Positions 24,827-35,042 of a DNA stretch of 64,000 nt are shown here, piece after piece. Under the pieces are notes generated by a model that worked only from the letters and a program-made list of their open reading frames with translations, made no database searches and was not told the origin of the DNA. This DNA comes from Pseudovibrio sp947494035 (GTDB lineage: Bacteria; Pseudomonadota; Alphaproteobacteria; Rhizobiales; Stappiaceae): contig CANLTN010000002.1 of assembly GCA_947494035.1 (NCBI GenBank), positions 1 to 64,000 on the forward strand. The letters run 5' to 3'. Position 1 is the first letter of the stretch; every line of letters begins with the position of its first letter. The translations under genes and the position numbers were made by a program.

Positions 24827-26629
24827 TTAGCTCGAAGACTTTTCCTGCTCATCCTCGTTGCTGTTGGTGAACTGAAGCTCGCACAAATGGCGATAGTATC
24901 CATCCATCTCGTAGAGCTGATTGTGCGTGCCACTTTCCAGAAGCTTGCCCTGCGATAGAACGTGGATGATGTTGGCATCACGGACGGTTGCAAGACGGTG
25001 GGCGATAACCAATGTGGTCCGCCCTTTCATCAAACGGGCAAGGGCCGTTTGGACCTTTTTCTCAGATTCGGCGTCCAAAGCAGATGTCGCCTCGTCCAAC
25101 AACAAAATTGGCGCATTGGAGAGCATTGCACGCGCAATAGCAAGACGCTGGCGTTGACCACCCGAGAGGCGCGTACCGCCCTCACCTGCTCCGCTATCGT
25201 AGCCCTTTTCCATCTTTTCGATGAACTCATGAGCGTTGGCATTCTTGGCTGCTTCGATCACTTCTTCATCTGTTGCGTCAGGGCGACCAATGCGGATGTT
25301 CTCTTTGATTGTGCGATCGAAAAGGAACGTATCTTGCGTTACGATCGCGATATTGTTGCGCAGGCTGCGCATGTTGTACTGGCGGATATCCTGATCATCG
25401 ATCAGAATTTCACCTTTGTTGATTTCGTAGAACCGTTCGATCAGCGAGAAGACTGTTGATTTACCAGCACCGGATGCTCCAACAAGTGCAGTCACTTCGC
25501 CAGCTTTTGCGACGATGCTCAGACCATTAAGAGCTTTCGCCTCGCCATAATCGAACTCAACCTGCTTCAACTCGATACGGCCTTTGCTCACTTTAATGTC
25601 CGGCTTGTCTGCACTGGCCCGGTTTTCTTCTGGCAGATCCAGAAGTTCATACATCAGCCGAACGCCGACAAGCTGTGTGTTCAAGGTGACCTGAAAACGC
25701 GCCAAACGCTTGATAGGTTCATATGCGAGCAGCAAAGCCGTGATAAAGGCAAAGAAGGCGCCAGCATCCTGACCCAGTGCAATCACGCTATATCCGCCGT
25801 ACAGTATGATGATTGCAATCGCAATACCGCCTAGAGTTTCCATTAGTGGTGATGTACGCGCGGTCAGTTTCGCGATTTTGTTGGCCTGCTGCTCCACATC
25901 GGAAACAGCCCTGTCCATCGCCCCGTGCATGCTCCCTTCGTAATTGAAGGACTTCACGACACGGATGCCAAGAGCCATCTCTTTCACCAGTGAAAGGATA
26001 AGCGTTTGGGATAGGAACTGGCTTTTGGCGATCTTCTTTACACGGCGTACAAGCTTGGATACCGCGTATACGGCAGGTGGCATAATCGCGAGAGAAACGA
26101 GCGACAGCAGCGGGTTTTGCCAAACCATGACAGTGACCAGGCCGATCACCGACATGACATCGCGACCAACCGAGAGCACAATCAGGTCCATCACGCCGCG
26201 GGCTGCGCCGGTGTTATGGCCGAAACGGGTCGCCAGATCGCCGAATGTTGTGTGATCGAAGTAGCTGACGCCCAGACGGGTCACCTTTTCAAACATGTTG
26301 CGCTGAAGTTTGGCGACGACTGAGTTTCCAATCCGGCTTAGCACGATGGTCTGCCCATAGGTTGCCAGACCTTTGGCCAGAAAAATACCCATTACAGCGC
26401 CGGCAATCACGAAGACCATAGTCAGATCGCGTGCAATAAATACTTGATTTATCACGTTCTTCATGATCGCGGCGCTGCCAGCGCCTGCAGCGGCCGAAAT
26501 CACCATGAAGAACACCGCGATCATATATTGGTATTTGTATTTTCCAAAGTTTTCCCGGAGAAGGCGGCGAATAAGGCTGGGAGCGCCCTCTACATCGGTA
26601 AACAGCTTTTTGCTTATGGCGTTAAACAC
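24827..26629 (-). CDS. ABC exporter, MsbA-like (fused permease and ATPase)
   Basis: A 600-residue half-transporter: about six membrane helices in residues 30-320, then an ATPase with Walker A GASGAGKST, signature LSGGQRQRLAIARAM and Walker B ILLLDEATSALD, plus the H-loop VIAHRLATV. It resembles MsbA/lipid A-type flippases and works as a dimer; a lipid or lipophilic substrate is likely but not provable. The start is GTG with GAGGG upstream. The gene is separated from aspS by a terminator hairpin. Confidence 0.9.
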   Translation of the reverse strand: MFNAISKKLFTDVEGAPSLIRRLLRENFGKYKYQYMIAVFFMVISAAAGAGSAAIMKNVINQVFIARDLTMVFVIAGAVMGIFLAKGLATYGQTIVLSRIGNSVVAKLQRNMFEKVTRLGVSYFDHTTFGDLATRFGHNTGAARGVMDLIVLSVGRDVMSVIGLVTVMVWQNPLLSLVSLAIMPPAVYAVSKLVRRVKKIAKSQFLSQTLILSLVKEMALGIRVVKSFNYEGSMHGAMDRAVSDVEQQANKIAKLTARTSPLMETLGGIAIAIIILYGGYSVIALGQDAGAFFAFITALLLAYEPIKRLARFQVTLNTQLVGVRLMYELLDLPEENRASADKPDIKVSKGRIELKQVEFDYGEAKALNGLSIVAKAGEVTALVGASGAGKSTVFSLIERFYEINKGEILIDDQDIRQYNMRSLRNNIAIVTQDTFLFDRTIKENIRIGRPDATDEEVIEAAKNANAHEFIEKMEKGYDSGAGEGGTRLSGGQRQRLAIARAMLSNAPILLLDEATSALDAESEKKVQTALARLMKGRTTLVIAHRLATVRDANIIHVLSQGKLLESGTHNQLYEMDGYYRHLCELQFTNSNEDEQEKSSS

Positions 26630-26694
26630 CCAAAACCCTCATTTTTTCCAGCGATATTAAGCGTATTTGCTTAATTTGCTACCGGTAGAAGATG

Positions 26695-26726
26695 AAAAGG
26701 CGACCGTAGATCTACGACCGCCTTTT
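26695..26726 (-). terminator. hairpin terminator after aspS
   Basis: A 32-bp near-palindrome AAAAGGCG...CGCCTTTT with inner CGTAGATCTACG. It lies about 60 bp past the aspS stop on the minus strand and upstream of the ABC exporter start. Confidence 0.75.
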
Positions 26727-26784
26727 TATGAGATTTATAACATTATGACGCAAACCGCCATACCTGCTTTTCTGCCAGCAGCTC

Positions 26785-28569
26785 TTATGCTTCCGGCAGG
26801 TTCAGGCGGACGTGCAAATCGCGCAGCTGTGCTGGGAATACGTCGCTTGGTGCACCCATCATCAGGTCCTGTGCCTGCTGGTTCATTGGGAACAGTGTCA
26901 CCTCGCGCAAGTTCTTTGCACCAACGAGCAGCATAACGATGCGGTCAATACCAGCAGCCATCCCGCCGTGTGGAGGTGCACCGTACTGGAATGCGCGGAA
27001 CATGCCGCCGAATTTCTCTTCAAGCAGGCTTTCGTCGTAACCAGCGATCTCGAAGGCTTTCTTCATGACTTCAACCTGGTGGTTACGAATTGCACCTGAG
27101 CCAATTTCAAAACCGTTACAGACGATGTCATACTGGTATGCGTTCAGCTCCAAAGGCTCAACGTTGTTGAGGCCGTCCATACCACCTTCCGGCATGGAGA
27201 ATGGGTTGTGGCAGAAGTCAACTTTCTTGTTGTCTTCATCCCATTCGTACATTGGGAAGTCCACGATCCAGCAAAGTGCGAACTGATCTTCGTCGATCAG
27301 GTTCAGCTCTTCAGCTGCACGGGTCCGCGCCTTACCAGCAAAGTCTGCGAATTTCTTAGGATCCCCCGCTGCGAAGAACACTGCATCGCCTTCATCCAGA
27401 CCCAGCTGGGTGCGAACTGCTTCGGTGCGCTCTGCGCCGATGTTCTTTGCGATTGGGCCTGCACCAGCGATTGTGTCTTCTTCGTTACGGAAGAAGATGT
27501 AACCCAGACCAGGCTGACCTTCGCTCTGTGCCCATGAGTTCATGCGATCACAGAATGCACGGGAGCCGCCCTTTGGTGCTGGAATCGCCCAGACCTGAAC
27601 CTTTGGATCGCTCTCGATCATGCGCGCGAAGACTTTGAAGCCGGAGCCTGCAAAGTGTTCGGTTACGTTCTGCATTTCGATAGGGTTGCGCAGATCCGGC
27701 TTATCGGAGCCGTATTTGCGGATTGCTTCTGCGTAAGGGATACGCGGGAATTCTTTGGTGACTGGCTTGCCTTCAGAGAATTCTTCAAACACACCACGGA
27801 TCACAGGTTCCATGGTGGTCAGAACGTCTTCCTGCGTCACAAAGCTCATTTCCACGTCGAGCTGGTAGAACTCGCCCGGCAGGCGGTCAGCGCGTGGGTC
27901 TTCATCACGGAAGCACGGTGCAATCTGGAAGTACTTGTCGAAGCCGGACATCATCAGCAGCTGTTTGAACTGCTGAGGTGCCTGTGGCAACGCGTAGAAC
28001 TTGCCCGGGTGAATACGAGAGGGCACCAGGAAGTCACGTGCACCCTCAGGAGAAGACGCAGTCAGGATTGGTGTCTGAAACTCGTTGAACTCAGCATCGT
28101 TCATGCGCTTACGCATGGAGTTGATGATCTTTGTACGGGTCATCAAGTTCGCGTGCAGTGTGTCGCGGCGCAGGTCCAGGAAGCGGTATTTCAGACGAAT
28201 ATCTTCCGGGTATTCCAACTCACCAAATACTGGCAGAGGCAGCTCTTGGGAGTCGCCCAGAACTTCCATGTCACGAATGAAGATTTCGACTTCACCGGTA
28301 CCGAGGTTTTCGTTGATGGTTTCGTCAGAGCGTTTCTTAACTTCACCATCGATGCGAATGCACCATTCGGAGCGTACGGTTTCAGCCAGCTTGAAGGCTT
28401 GGGAGTCCGGATCAACAACACACTGCGTGATACCGTAGTGGTCACGCAGGTCGATGAAGAGCAGGCCGCCGTGATCGCGTACACGGTGTACCCAGCCAGA
28501 AAGGCGAGTGGTTTCACCTACATTATTAGCCCGCAACTCTCCGCAGGTATGGCTTCGATAACGATGCAT
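26785..28569 (-). CDS. aspS: aspartyl-tRNA synthetase
   Basis: A 594-residue class II synthetase. N-terminal OB-fold anticodon domain (MHRYRSHTCGELRANNVGET to about 110), motif 2 CFRDEDPRADRLPGEFYQLD, the bacterial GAD insertion at about 290-420, and motif 3 GAPPHGGMAAGIDRIVMLL. Full length. Whether it also charges tRNA-Asn (non-discriminating form, common when AsnRS is absent) cannot be told here. It is divergent to rnd, a typical alphaproteobacterial arrangement. Confidence 0.97.
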   Translation of the reverse strand: MHRYRSHTCGELRANNVGETTRLSGWVHRVRDHGGLLFIDLRDHYGITQCVVDPDSQAFKLAETVRSEWCIRIDGEVKKRSDETINENLGTGEVEIFIRDMEVLGDSQELPLPVFGELEYPEDIRLKYRFLDLRRDTLHANLMTRTKIINSMRKRMNDAEFNEFQTPILTASSPEGARDFLVPSRIHPGKFYALPQAPQQFKQLLMMSGFDKYFQIAPCFRDEDPRADRLPGEFYQLDVEMSFVTQEDVLTTMEPVIRGVFEEFSEGKPVTKEFPRIPYAEAIRKYGSDKPDLRNPIEMQNVTEHFAGSGFKVFARMIESDPKVQVWAIPAPKGGSRAFCDRMNSWAQSEGQPGLGYIFFRNEEDTIAGAGPIAKNIGAERTEAVRTQLGLDEGDAVFFAAGDPKKFADFAGKARTRAAEELNLIDEDQFALCWIVDFPMYEWDEDNKKVDFCHNPFSMPEGGMDGLNNVEPLELNAYQYDIVCNGFEIGSGAIRNHQVEVMKKAFEIAGYDESLLEEKFGGMFRAFQYGAPPHGGMAAGIDRIVMLLVGAKNLREVTLFPMNQQAQDLMMGAPSDVFPAQLRDLHVRLNLPEA

Positions 28570-28865
28570 AGCGTCCTCAGTGGTAATCTAGTGAATCATA
28601 GAATTCAGAAACTGGTTGACCCTTCAAAAGGTCATCCGGCTGGAAAAGACATGTCAGCCCCTCAAAGTCAAGTAAGTCTGGTGCTCTGACCCTGTTTCTT
28701 GGGCACATTTCCCGAGTTTCCTCTACCTATGTGAAATTCACGAGGCTTCAACTGCGGCCCTTTGGTTCAAGAGGAGTAAAAATTGGCATATACAACTGCT
28801 TGATGAAAAAACGAGAAAGTTAGATAGGGACAAGGCCTTTCTCTTGCGCTATAGACTTTGTCACC

Positions 28866-30086
28866 ATGAAGATGATCACAACAACAGAAGAGCTTGCACA
28901 AGCGTGCGCTAAGCTTGCCAAATCAGATTTTGTAACAGTAGATACTGAGTTTTTGCGGGAGACTACCTTCTGGCCAAAACTCTGTGTCATTCAAATTGCC
29001 AATCCAGATCACGCTGTATTGGTTGATGCGCTGGCTGAAGATCTGGATCTTGAACCCTTTTTCGAATTGATGCGCAATACGGACATCGTCAAGGTGTTCC
29101 ATGCCGCACGGCAGGACATTGAGATAATCTACCATCTGGGCGGGTTTGTGCCCTCACCGCTATTCGACAGTCAGGTTGCAGCCATGGTTTGTGGCTTTGG
29201 GGATTCTGTTTCCTACGACCAGCTGGTTTCGAAAGTGACAGGTGAGCGGATTGACAAGTCCTCCCGGTTTACAGATTGGTCCCGCCGTCCTTTGACGAAC
29301 AAGCAGCTTACTTATGCACTGGCTGACGTGACACATTTGCGTGACGTTTACCTGTTCCTGAAAGAGCAGCTTGAACAGAAAGGCCGCAGCCATTGGGTTG
29401 AGGATGAGATGGCGACACTGTCCTCCACCGACACCTATCGCAGTGACCCGGACAAAGCGTGGCAGCGCATGAAGCTGCGCGTTCGCAAACCGCGTGATTT
29501 GGCCGTTCTTAAAGAGCTTGCTTATTGGCGGGAAACGGAAGCGCAAAAGCGTGATATTCCGCGTAACCGCGTCATCAAAGACGATGCAATTTTCGAGGTT
29601 GCAACCCAGAAACCGCAGACAACTGAGGCTTTGGGGCACTTGCGTACAATTCCACGTGGTTTTGAGCGCTCCCGTCATGCCGAAGATATATTGAATGCGG
29701 TCAAACGGGCCATGGCAATTCCCGAGGAGGAACTTCCGGAGGTTCCGAAGGGCCGACCTTCGCCAGACGGAGCATCTGCGGCAGTTGACCTTCTGAAAGT
29801 GCTGTTGAAAATGAAGAGCGAGAGCTTTGGTGTTGCTCCAAAAGTCATTGCAACTGTCGATGATTTGGACAAAATTGCCTCCAGCGATGATGCTCAGGTT
29901 CAGGCCCTTTCTGGCTGGCGCAAAGAGCTGTTTGGCGACGAGGCTCTTCGCCTAAAAAAAGGCGAGATAGGCCTTGCATTTAATGGGCGTCAGGTTGTCA
30001 TTTGCGAACAGGGCGAACCTGTTGAACGGGTTGAGAATGGGTCCCGTCGACGCGGTGGCAACAGAAGCAACAAAGCAAAAGCCTAA
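28866..30086 (+). CDS. rnd: ribonuclease D
   Basis: A 406-residue 3'-5' exoribonuclease involved in tRNA 3' maturation. DEDDy motifs: VTVDTEFLRE (Asp and Glu), KVFHAARQDIEII (Asp) and TYALADVTHL (Tyr and Asp). An HRDC domain follows at about residues 210-290 (LAVLKELAYWRETEAQKRDI) and a basic tail ends RRRGGNRSNKAKA. ATG at 28866 or, two codons on, 28872. Followed by a strong terminator. Confidence 0.95.
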   Translation: MKMITTTEELAQACAKLAKSDFVTVDTEFLRETTFWPKLCVIQIANPDHAVLVDALAEDLDLEPFFELMRNTDIVKVFHAARQDIEIIYHLGGFVPSPLFDSQVAAMVCGFGDSVSYDQLVSKVTGERIDKSSRFTDWSRRPLTNKQLTYALADVTHLRDVYLFLKEQLEQKGRSHWVEDEMATLSSTDTYRSDPDKAWQRMKLRVRKPRDLAVLKELAYWRETEAQKRDIPRNRVIKDDAIFEVATQKPQTTEALGHLRTIPRGFERSRHAEDILNAVKRAMAIPEEELPEVPKGRPSPDGASAAVDLLKVLLKMKSESFGVAPKVIATVDDLDKIASSDDAQVQALSGWRKELFGDEALRLKKGEIGLAFNGRQVVICEQGEPVERVENGSRRRGGNRSNKAKA

Positions 30087-30131
30087 TTGAGACTTTACAT
30101 CCGCTTCTTACCATAAGAGATTGATAAATAA

Positions 30132-30165
30132 GAAAAGCCCCGGCAAAACCTGTCGGGGCTTTCTT
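30132..30165 (+). terminator. rho-independent terminator after rnd
   Basis: AAAGCCCCG...CGGGGCTTT stem with a short loop (CAAAACCTG region) and following T-rich run, about 45 bp past the rnd stop. Confidence 0.88.
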
Positions 30166-30185
30166 ATATTCATCTCGGCATTTTC

Positions 30186-30292
30186 TTAGAGCATGTCGCG
30201 TTCATATGAATTCACGCGCCAAGCTCTAAGCGTTTATTTTCACGCGTATTCTTCTCCGAAAACCGGACCCACTTTTCGGGAACACGCTCTAA
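30186..30292. repeat. ACGCG-type palindromic intergenic repeat
   Basis: A 107-bp element bounded by TTAGAGC and GCTCTAA. It contains CACGCGTATTC and a hairpin CCGAAAA...TTTTCGG. It resembles degenerate interspersed palindromes common in Rhizobiales-like genomes and units at 34203-34354. Its right end supplies the stop codon of ppx (CTA at 30289-30291 on the plus strand). Confidence 0.65.
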
Positions 30293-31812
30293 AGCACTCT
30301 GACTTCCGCTTCCAGATCCATAACACGCCCGAGTTGGTTCAGGCGTTTTGTCAAACGGTCCCCTTGCATATCTGCAAGTTCAGCGGGAAGCGCGAGAATG
30401 AGCTTGTCGTTGACCAGTGAGAGCTTACTCTTCAGCAGAACACCGTTCATAGAGGCGCTGATGAGCGCAGCAACGCGCAGTGTTGCGCCGAGGAGCCGTG
30501 CCAGTTTCATGAGGCGTGGATTGCTCAGGCTGCGGATTGCTGGCGAGAGGGCCTCATCCATCAAGCCTTCGTATCGATAGAACACGGTCAGAGCTAGATA
30601 CGCTCTGCCCGCATGATCAATGCCTACGAAACCGCCATTGGAGATAATGTTCAGCGATTGCTGCCCACGATAGTCCGGGTGCGCGCGCCAACCGATATCA
30701 GTCAACTGACAAGCAGCTTCGCGCAAGCGGCGCTCGCCTTCGCTCTCGTCCACACCTGCAACACGCATGGCCTGTTCGCTCCACTCAACGACCTCGGCTG
30801 AGTAGGACGGATCGCGCGCGCGCAACACGCCCAGTTCGTGGGCTGCTGCTAGGAGCGGATCCTGTTTTCTGCCTGCGTCATCAAGTTGATCATACAGGTA
30901 GCCCTCTCTCACGCCGAGCGCGGAAAAGATGACCTGATCAGCCTGACAGTGTAGCAATGTCTGCCGCATCACTGTTGCTCCATATGGCAGCAATGCACGG
31001 CGGGCCTTGGAAATGACCTGAATGCTCGGCTCATTGCTCACATCATCGCGCATGAGCTGCTCGCAAAAGTCGATCATGACTTCTGCTGGCACCGTGTAGT
31101 CGTGCATCACGTGCAGTGGGTAGCCTTGCTGGTACAGATGGAGGCGTCCCAGAGAACGCCAAGTGCCGCCGATGGCGTAAAAATTCCGGTCACGGGCTTT
31201 ACCGAGCCAATCCGCCTTGTCCAGTTCTTCGCGAGCGATTTCGTTGGCCAGCGCAAGGTCTCTATCGGAAGATTCCTGCAGGCGAATGCCGCCAAGCGGG
31301 AACGTGCGTCCATCACCAATGCCGTGTGCGCTGATGTCGACCAGTTCCAGTGAACCACCACCTAAATCGCCGACGAGACCATCTGCTCTCCAAAAACCGG
31401 AGAACACACCCATTGCGGAGAAGAAGGCTTCATCACGGCCAGAAAGGATCTGTGCCTTCTCACGGCAGATTTTTTCAACCCTGGTGATGAAGTCGGCACC
31501 GTTCTCGGCTTCACGCACCGCTGCGGTTGCCAAGATGTGCACTTTGATGACACCGACATGGTCGCATACGCGCCTAAACCGTACCAAAGCGCGCAAGGCC
31601 GTGGCGACATTTTCTTCACCCAGACGACCCGTTGCGCCTACGCCGCGCCCCAGTCCCGCAAGGATCTTTTCATTGAACAACGCAGTAGGGTTACGCGCCA
31701 GTCTTTCATAAATCACAAGACGGACAGAGTTGGAACCAATATCAATGATTGCTATTGGTCCTGGGTCTGTAAATCGTCCGCGAGGCTCATCACTCGTCGA
31801 GATTTGTGTCAC
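30289..31812 (-). CDS. ppx: exopolyphosphatase (Ppx/GppA family)
   Basis: A 507-residue actin-fold phosphatase that removes phosphate from polyphosphate chains. Motifs: IAIIDIGSNSVRLVIYE (phosphate 1), GLGRGVGATGRLGEENV, ILATAAVREAENG and VGDLGGGSLELVDI. I prefer the GTG at 31812, which overlaps the ppk stop by 23 bp; an in-frame GTG at 31866 would add 18 residues and a larger overlap. Encoded directly after ppk, which makes its substrate. GppA-type pppGpp hydrolysis is a possible second activity. The stop codon lies in a repeat element. Confidence 0.93.
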   Translation of the reverse strand: MTQISTSDEPRGRFTDPGPIAIIDIGSNSVRLVIYERLARNPTALFNEKILAGLGRGVGATGRLGEENVATALRALVRFRRVCDHVGVIKVHILATAAVREAENGADFITRVEKICREKAQILSGRDEAFFSAMGVFSGFWRADGLVGDLGGGSLELVDISAHGIGDGRTFPLGGIRLQESSDRDLALANEIAREELDKADWLGKARDRNFYAIGGTWRSLGRLHLYQQGYPLHVMHDYTVPAEVMIDFCEQLMRDDVSNEPSIQVISKARRALLPYGATVMRQTLLHCQADQVIFSALGVREGYLYDQLDDAGRKQDPLLAAAHELGVLRARDPSYSAEVVEWSEQAMRVAGVDESEGERRLREAACQLTDIGWRAHPDYRGQQSLNIISNGGFVGIDHAGRAYLALTVFYRYEGLMDEALSPAIRSLSNPRLMKLARLLGATLRVAALISASMNGVLLKSKLSLVNDKLILALPAELADMQGDRLTKRLNQLGRVMDLEAEVRVL

Positions 31813-34021
31813 TATTCGGCCGCTCTGCAAAAAGTTTCGGGCTGTCACCCTGTAGCGAGCTACCACGACCAGACAGCGATGGGTTGGTCATAAAGAACAT
31901 GTGTGCGTTGAACGGATCTTCGTCTGGTTCGGCAACAATGCGCTCATGACTACCGTCCGGAAGCAGACGCCAGCTTTGTTGATTATCTTCTAGATTCGCA
32001 ACCATGATCTGATCAAGAACCTGCTTATGTACCGTCGGTGTTTTAACAGGTACCAGGAGCTCGACCCGGCGATCAAGGTTACGCGGCATCATATCCGCAG
32101 ATGAGATATAGACATGGGCTTCGTCTGAGGGCAACCCATGACCGTTGCCAAAGCAGAAGACACGGCTGTGCTCAAGAAATCTTCCCACAATTGATTTTGC
32201 TCGGATATTGTCGGAAAGACCCGGCACACCTGCGCGCAGGCAGCAGATACCACGGACAATAAGATCAATCTGCACACCTGCCTGGCTGGCACGGTAGAGT
32301 GCATCAATGACACCTGGATCAACCAAGGAATTCATCTTCATCCAGATTTGGCCCGGACGGCCTGCTTTGGTGTGAGCAATCTCTTCTTCTGTATGCTGAA
32401 TAATCCGCTTGCGCAGGCTCATTGGGGAGACGGCCAGTCGCTCCAGCTCGCCCGGTTCAGCGTACCCAGTTATATAATTGAATACCTTAGCCGCATCGCG
32501 TGCCATGACAGGCTCAGCTGTGAAGTAAGACAAGTCGGTATAGATGCGCGCGGTGATTGGGTGATAATTACCTGTACCGAAGTGGCAATAGGTCTTCAGT
32601 CCGCCCTGCTCGCGGCGTACGACCATGGATACTTTTGCGTGGGTTTTCAGCTCAAGGAAGCCGAAGACAACCTGTACGCCAGCGCGTTCCAGATCTCGTG
32701 CCCAACGGATGTTGGCTTCTTCATCAAACCGTGCTTTCAGCTCAACGAGAGCGGTAACAGATTTACCTGCCTCTGCGGCTTCGACAAGGGCTTTTACAAT
32801 CGGCGAATTATTTGATGTACGGTAGAGCGTTTGTTTGATTGCAACAACATCAGGGTCCTGAGCGGCCTGAAGGAGGAACTGGACAACGACATCAAAGCTC
32901 TCATAAGGGTGATGGATCAGGATATCTTTTTGCTGGATAGCAGCAAAACAATCGCCTCCATGTTCACGGATGCGTTCCGGATAGCGCGGGCTATACGGCA
33001 AAAACTTGAGGTCATCGCGCTTGACGTTTACGGCCTGCGACAGATCATTGAGCGCCAGTAGACCGTTGGCAAGGAAAGTCTCCTCCTCGGTGACTTCCAA
33101 CTCATTGGCAACAAACGCACGTAGATTTTCCGGGGTGCTCTCGTCGATTTCCATGCGGATCACAGACCCGCGACGACGGCGCTTCAGTGCGGTTTCAAAA
33201 ACGCGCACCAGATCTTCCGCTTCTTCTTCAATTTCCAGATCCGAGTCACGCAGAACGCGGAACGCGCCTTTGCCGCAGACCTGATAACCAGGGAAGAGCT
33301 TGCCAATAAACAGCGAGATGATTGTTTCAATCGGAATGAAGCGGGTTGCCTTTGGCCCCGCATCACGCGGCGTTGGCAGCACAACAAACCGGCCAATCTG
33401 GCTGGGCATGCGCAACAGTGCGGTCATTCCGGCGCCGCCATCAACCGGACGCAGATCAAGGATCAGCGAGAAACCAAGATTTGGGATGAACGGGAATGGA
33501 TGTGCCGGATCAATAGCCAGTGGGGTCAGGACCGGGAAAATGTGCTGCAGGAAGTATTCTTCCAACCAGTCGGTTTCCGCCTGACTCATATTCTGCGCTT
33601 CAACGATGAAGATGCCTTCATCTGCCAGTTCAGAACGCAACTGACGGAAACGTGCCTGCTGCTCGCTTTGAAGCTTACTGACTTCAACAGAGATCTGTTC
33701 AAGCTGCTCTGACGGGGTCAGTCCATCATCAGACATGGTTGTCACATCTGCCCGCTGCTGGCCGCGCAAACCGGCAACACGCACCATGAAGAATTCATCG
33801 AGGTTGTTGGCAGAGATAGACAGGAACCGGAGTCTTTCCAAAAGCGGATGACTGGGGTTCATGGATTCTTCCAGAACACGGCGGTTGAATTGGAGCCATG
33901 AGAGCTCACGGTTAACAAAGCGCTCCGGTTTTTGCATCAAAGCCAGCCCTGCATCCACCTCATAATCAGCGGTGTCTGTGGTCTCGTCTTCCAAAGCCTT
34001 CACTTCCGTAAACTCATTCAT
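31790..34021 (-). CDS. ppk: polyphosphate kinase 1
   Basis: A 743-residue kinase that makes polyphosphate from ATP. It has the N-terminal domain (FVNRELSWLQFNRRVLEE), the head domain (FIPNLGFSLILDLRP) and the catalytic domains with the autophosphorylated histidine region YCHFGTGNYHPITARIYTD, plus YISSADMMPRNLDRRVELL near the C-terminus. GGAGG precedes the ATG. It overlaps ppx, so synthesis and degradation of polyphosphate are encoded together. Confidence 0.97.
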   Translation of the reverse strand: MNEFTEVKALEDETTDTADYEVDAGLALMQKPERFVNRELSWLQFNRRVLEESMNPSHPLLERLRFLSISANNLDEFFMVRVAGLRGQQRADVTTMSDDGLTPSEQLEQISVEVSKLQSEQQARFRQLRSELADEGIFIVEAQNMSQAETDWLEEYFLQHIFPVLTPLAIDPAHPFPFIPNLGFSLILDLRPVDGGAGMTALLRMPSQIGRFVVLPTPRDAGPKATRFIPIETIISLFIGKLFPGYQVCGKGAFRVLRDSDLEIEEEAEDLVRVFETALKRRRRGSVIRMEIDESTPENLRAFVANELEVTEEETFLANGLLALNDLSQAVNVKRDDLKFLPYSPRYPERIREHGGDCFAAIQQKDILIHHPYESFDVVVQFLLQAAQDPDVVAIKQTLYRTSNNSPIVKALVEAAEAGKSVTALVELKARFDEEANIRWARDLERAGVQVVFGFLELKTHAKVSMVVRREQGGLKTYCHFGTGNYHPITARIYTDLSYFTAEPVMARDAAKVFNYITGYAEPGELERLAVSPMSLRKRIIQHTEEEIAHTKAGRPGQIWMKMNSLVDPGVIDALYRASQAGVQIDLIVRGICCLRAGVPGLSDNIRAKSIVGRFLEHSRVFCFGNGHGLPSDEAHVYISSADMMPRNLDRRVELLVPVKTPTVHKQVLDQIMVANLEDNQQSWRLLPDGSHERIVAEPDEDPFNAHMFFMTNPSLSGRGSSLQGDSPKLFAERPNSDTNLDE

Positions 34022-34202
34022 TCCATGTACCTCCGCAGCCCGTGGACCGGGTTCGCCAGCATTCGGCGCATCTCGCTACAAATTAGCTGGCGATTACGCT
34101 GGCAAGTGTATGAATTTGGTCATTTAGACCACACATTTAAAACGGGAAACGGCACGCCAGAAGCATGCTGCGTTCACCTATAAATCTCTAAACTCTTTCT
34201 GC

Positions 34203-34354
34203 ACGCGTATCCTCACACGGGACCCAACAGTCACTTCCTGATGAGATACTTTTCCCACGTATCTCCCCCAAAGAACCGCAATCAATTTTCGGGGATACGC
34301 CTATCTCCCGCGTATCCTTGCCCGAAAACCGGCAGTCACTTTGTGGAGATACGC
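34203..34354. repeat. three tandem degenerate palindromic repeats
   Basis: The gap between the HdaA-like gene and ppk holds three units of about 45-50 bp, each beginning near ACGCGTATCC or ACGTATCT and ending near GATACGC (34203-34250, 34257-34300, 34310-34354). The third has GCCCGAAAACCGG and CACTTTGTGG, matching the hairpin part of the element at 30186. Each unit can fold back on itself. Confidence 0.65.
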
Positions 34355-34361
34355 TGCGTGC

Positions 34362-35042
34362 TTATTCGTCCATGCTCTCCAGTATTTTAGAGGCCATCAC
34401 GCGAGTAATCTTGCGACCCTTCGCCAATGCGTGCCTATCCAACATATCTACAGTATTGCGCGCTGCATCCAGCGAGCGTTCAATTCGAATTACGAGATAA
34501 TCTATCACACTGGAGTCAACAGTTACCTGACGATCTGCGAAATGTTTAGTCATTACCATTTTCAGCAGCATATCGTCCGGCTCTTCCAGCTGCACTGGCG
34601 TAGATGCCCGAAAACGGGAAGCCAAGTCCTTGGTTTTCAAGTCGAATGTATGTGGCCACTCGCGGGTGGTCATCAACATATTGCCGCCAGTCAGTCGGAC
34701 AGCATTGAACAGATGAAACAGCGAAGCCTCATCAAATCCGGCGTGTAGATCTTCTACGGCAACCGGTCCGGCTTCTGCCAGAGCTGTCAGGTCAAGATAT
34801 TCCAATTCATCGCCGCCCACGATTTGTGCGCCGCTCAATTCCTGCCAGGCGTTGACCAGATGTGTTTTACCAGATCCAATCGGCCCCTGAAGCGTTACGA
34901 TCGCCGACGGCCATTCAGGCCAGTTGGAAATCAAATTGAATGCAGCCTGATTTGACGTCGAAACCAGATAATCATCAACCCCCAAAGCCTCCTCGTGGGG
35001 CAAGACCAAAGGCAATTGTTGTGGCCCTGTCGATCCTGTCAT
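34362..35042 (-). CDS. hdaA: HdaA-like DnaA regulatory inactivator homologue
   Basis: A 226-residue AAA+ protein resembling DnaA domain III. Walker A GPIGSGKTHLVNAW (about residues 53-66), a Walker B region PVAVEDLHAG, sensor-1 region LMTTREWPHTF and arginine-bearing DLASRFRAS. It opens with PQQLPLVLPHEEALG, a likely clamp-binding QLPLxLP element, as in Hda. In alphaproteobacteria HdaA limits re-initiation of replication by promoting DnaA-ATP hydrolysis. The start overlaps the upstream permease stop by 4 bp. Confidence 0.88.
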   Translation of the reverse strand: MTGSTGPQQLPLVLPHEEALGVDDYLVSTSNQAAFNLISNWPEWPSAIVTLQGPIGSGKTHLVNAWQELSGAQIVGGDELEYLDLTALAEAGPVAVEDLHAGFDEASLFHLFNAVRLTGGNMLMTTREWPHTFDLKTKDLASRFRASTPVQLEEPDDMLLKMVMTKHFADRQVTVDSSVIDYLVIRIERSLDAARNTVDMLDRHALAKGRKITRVMASKILESMDE

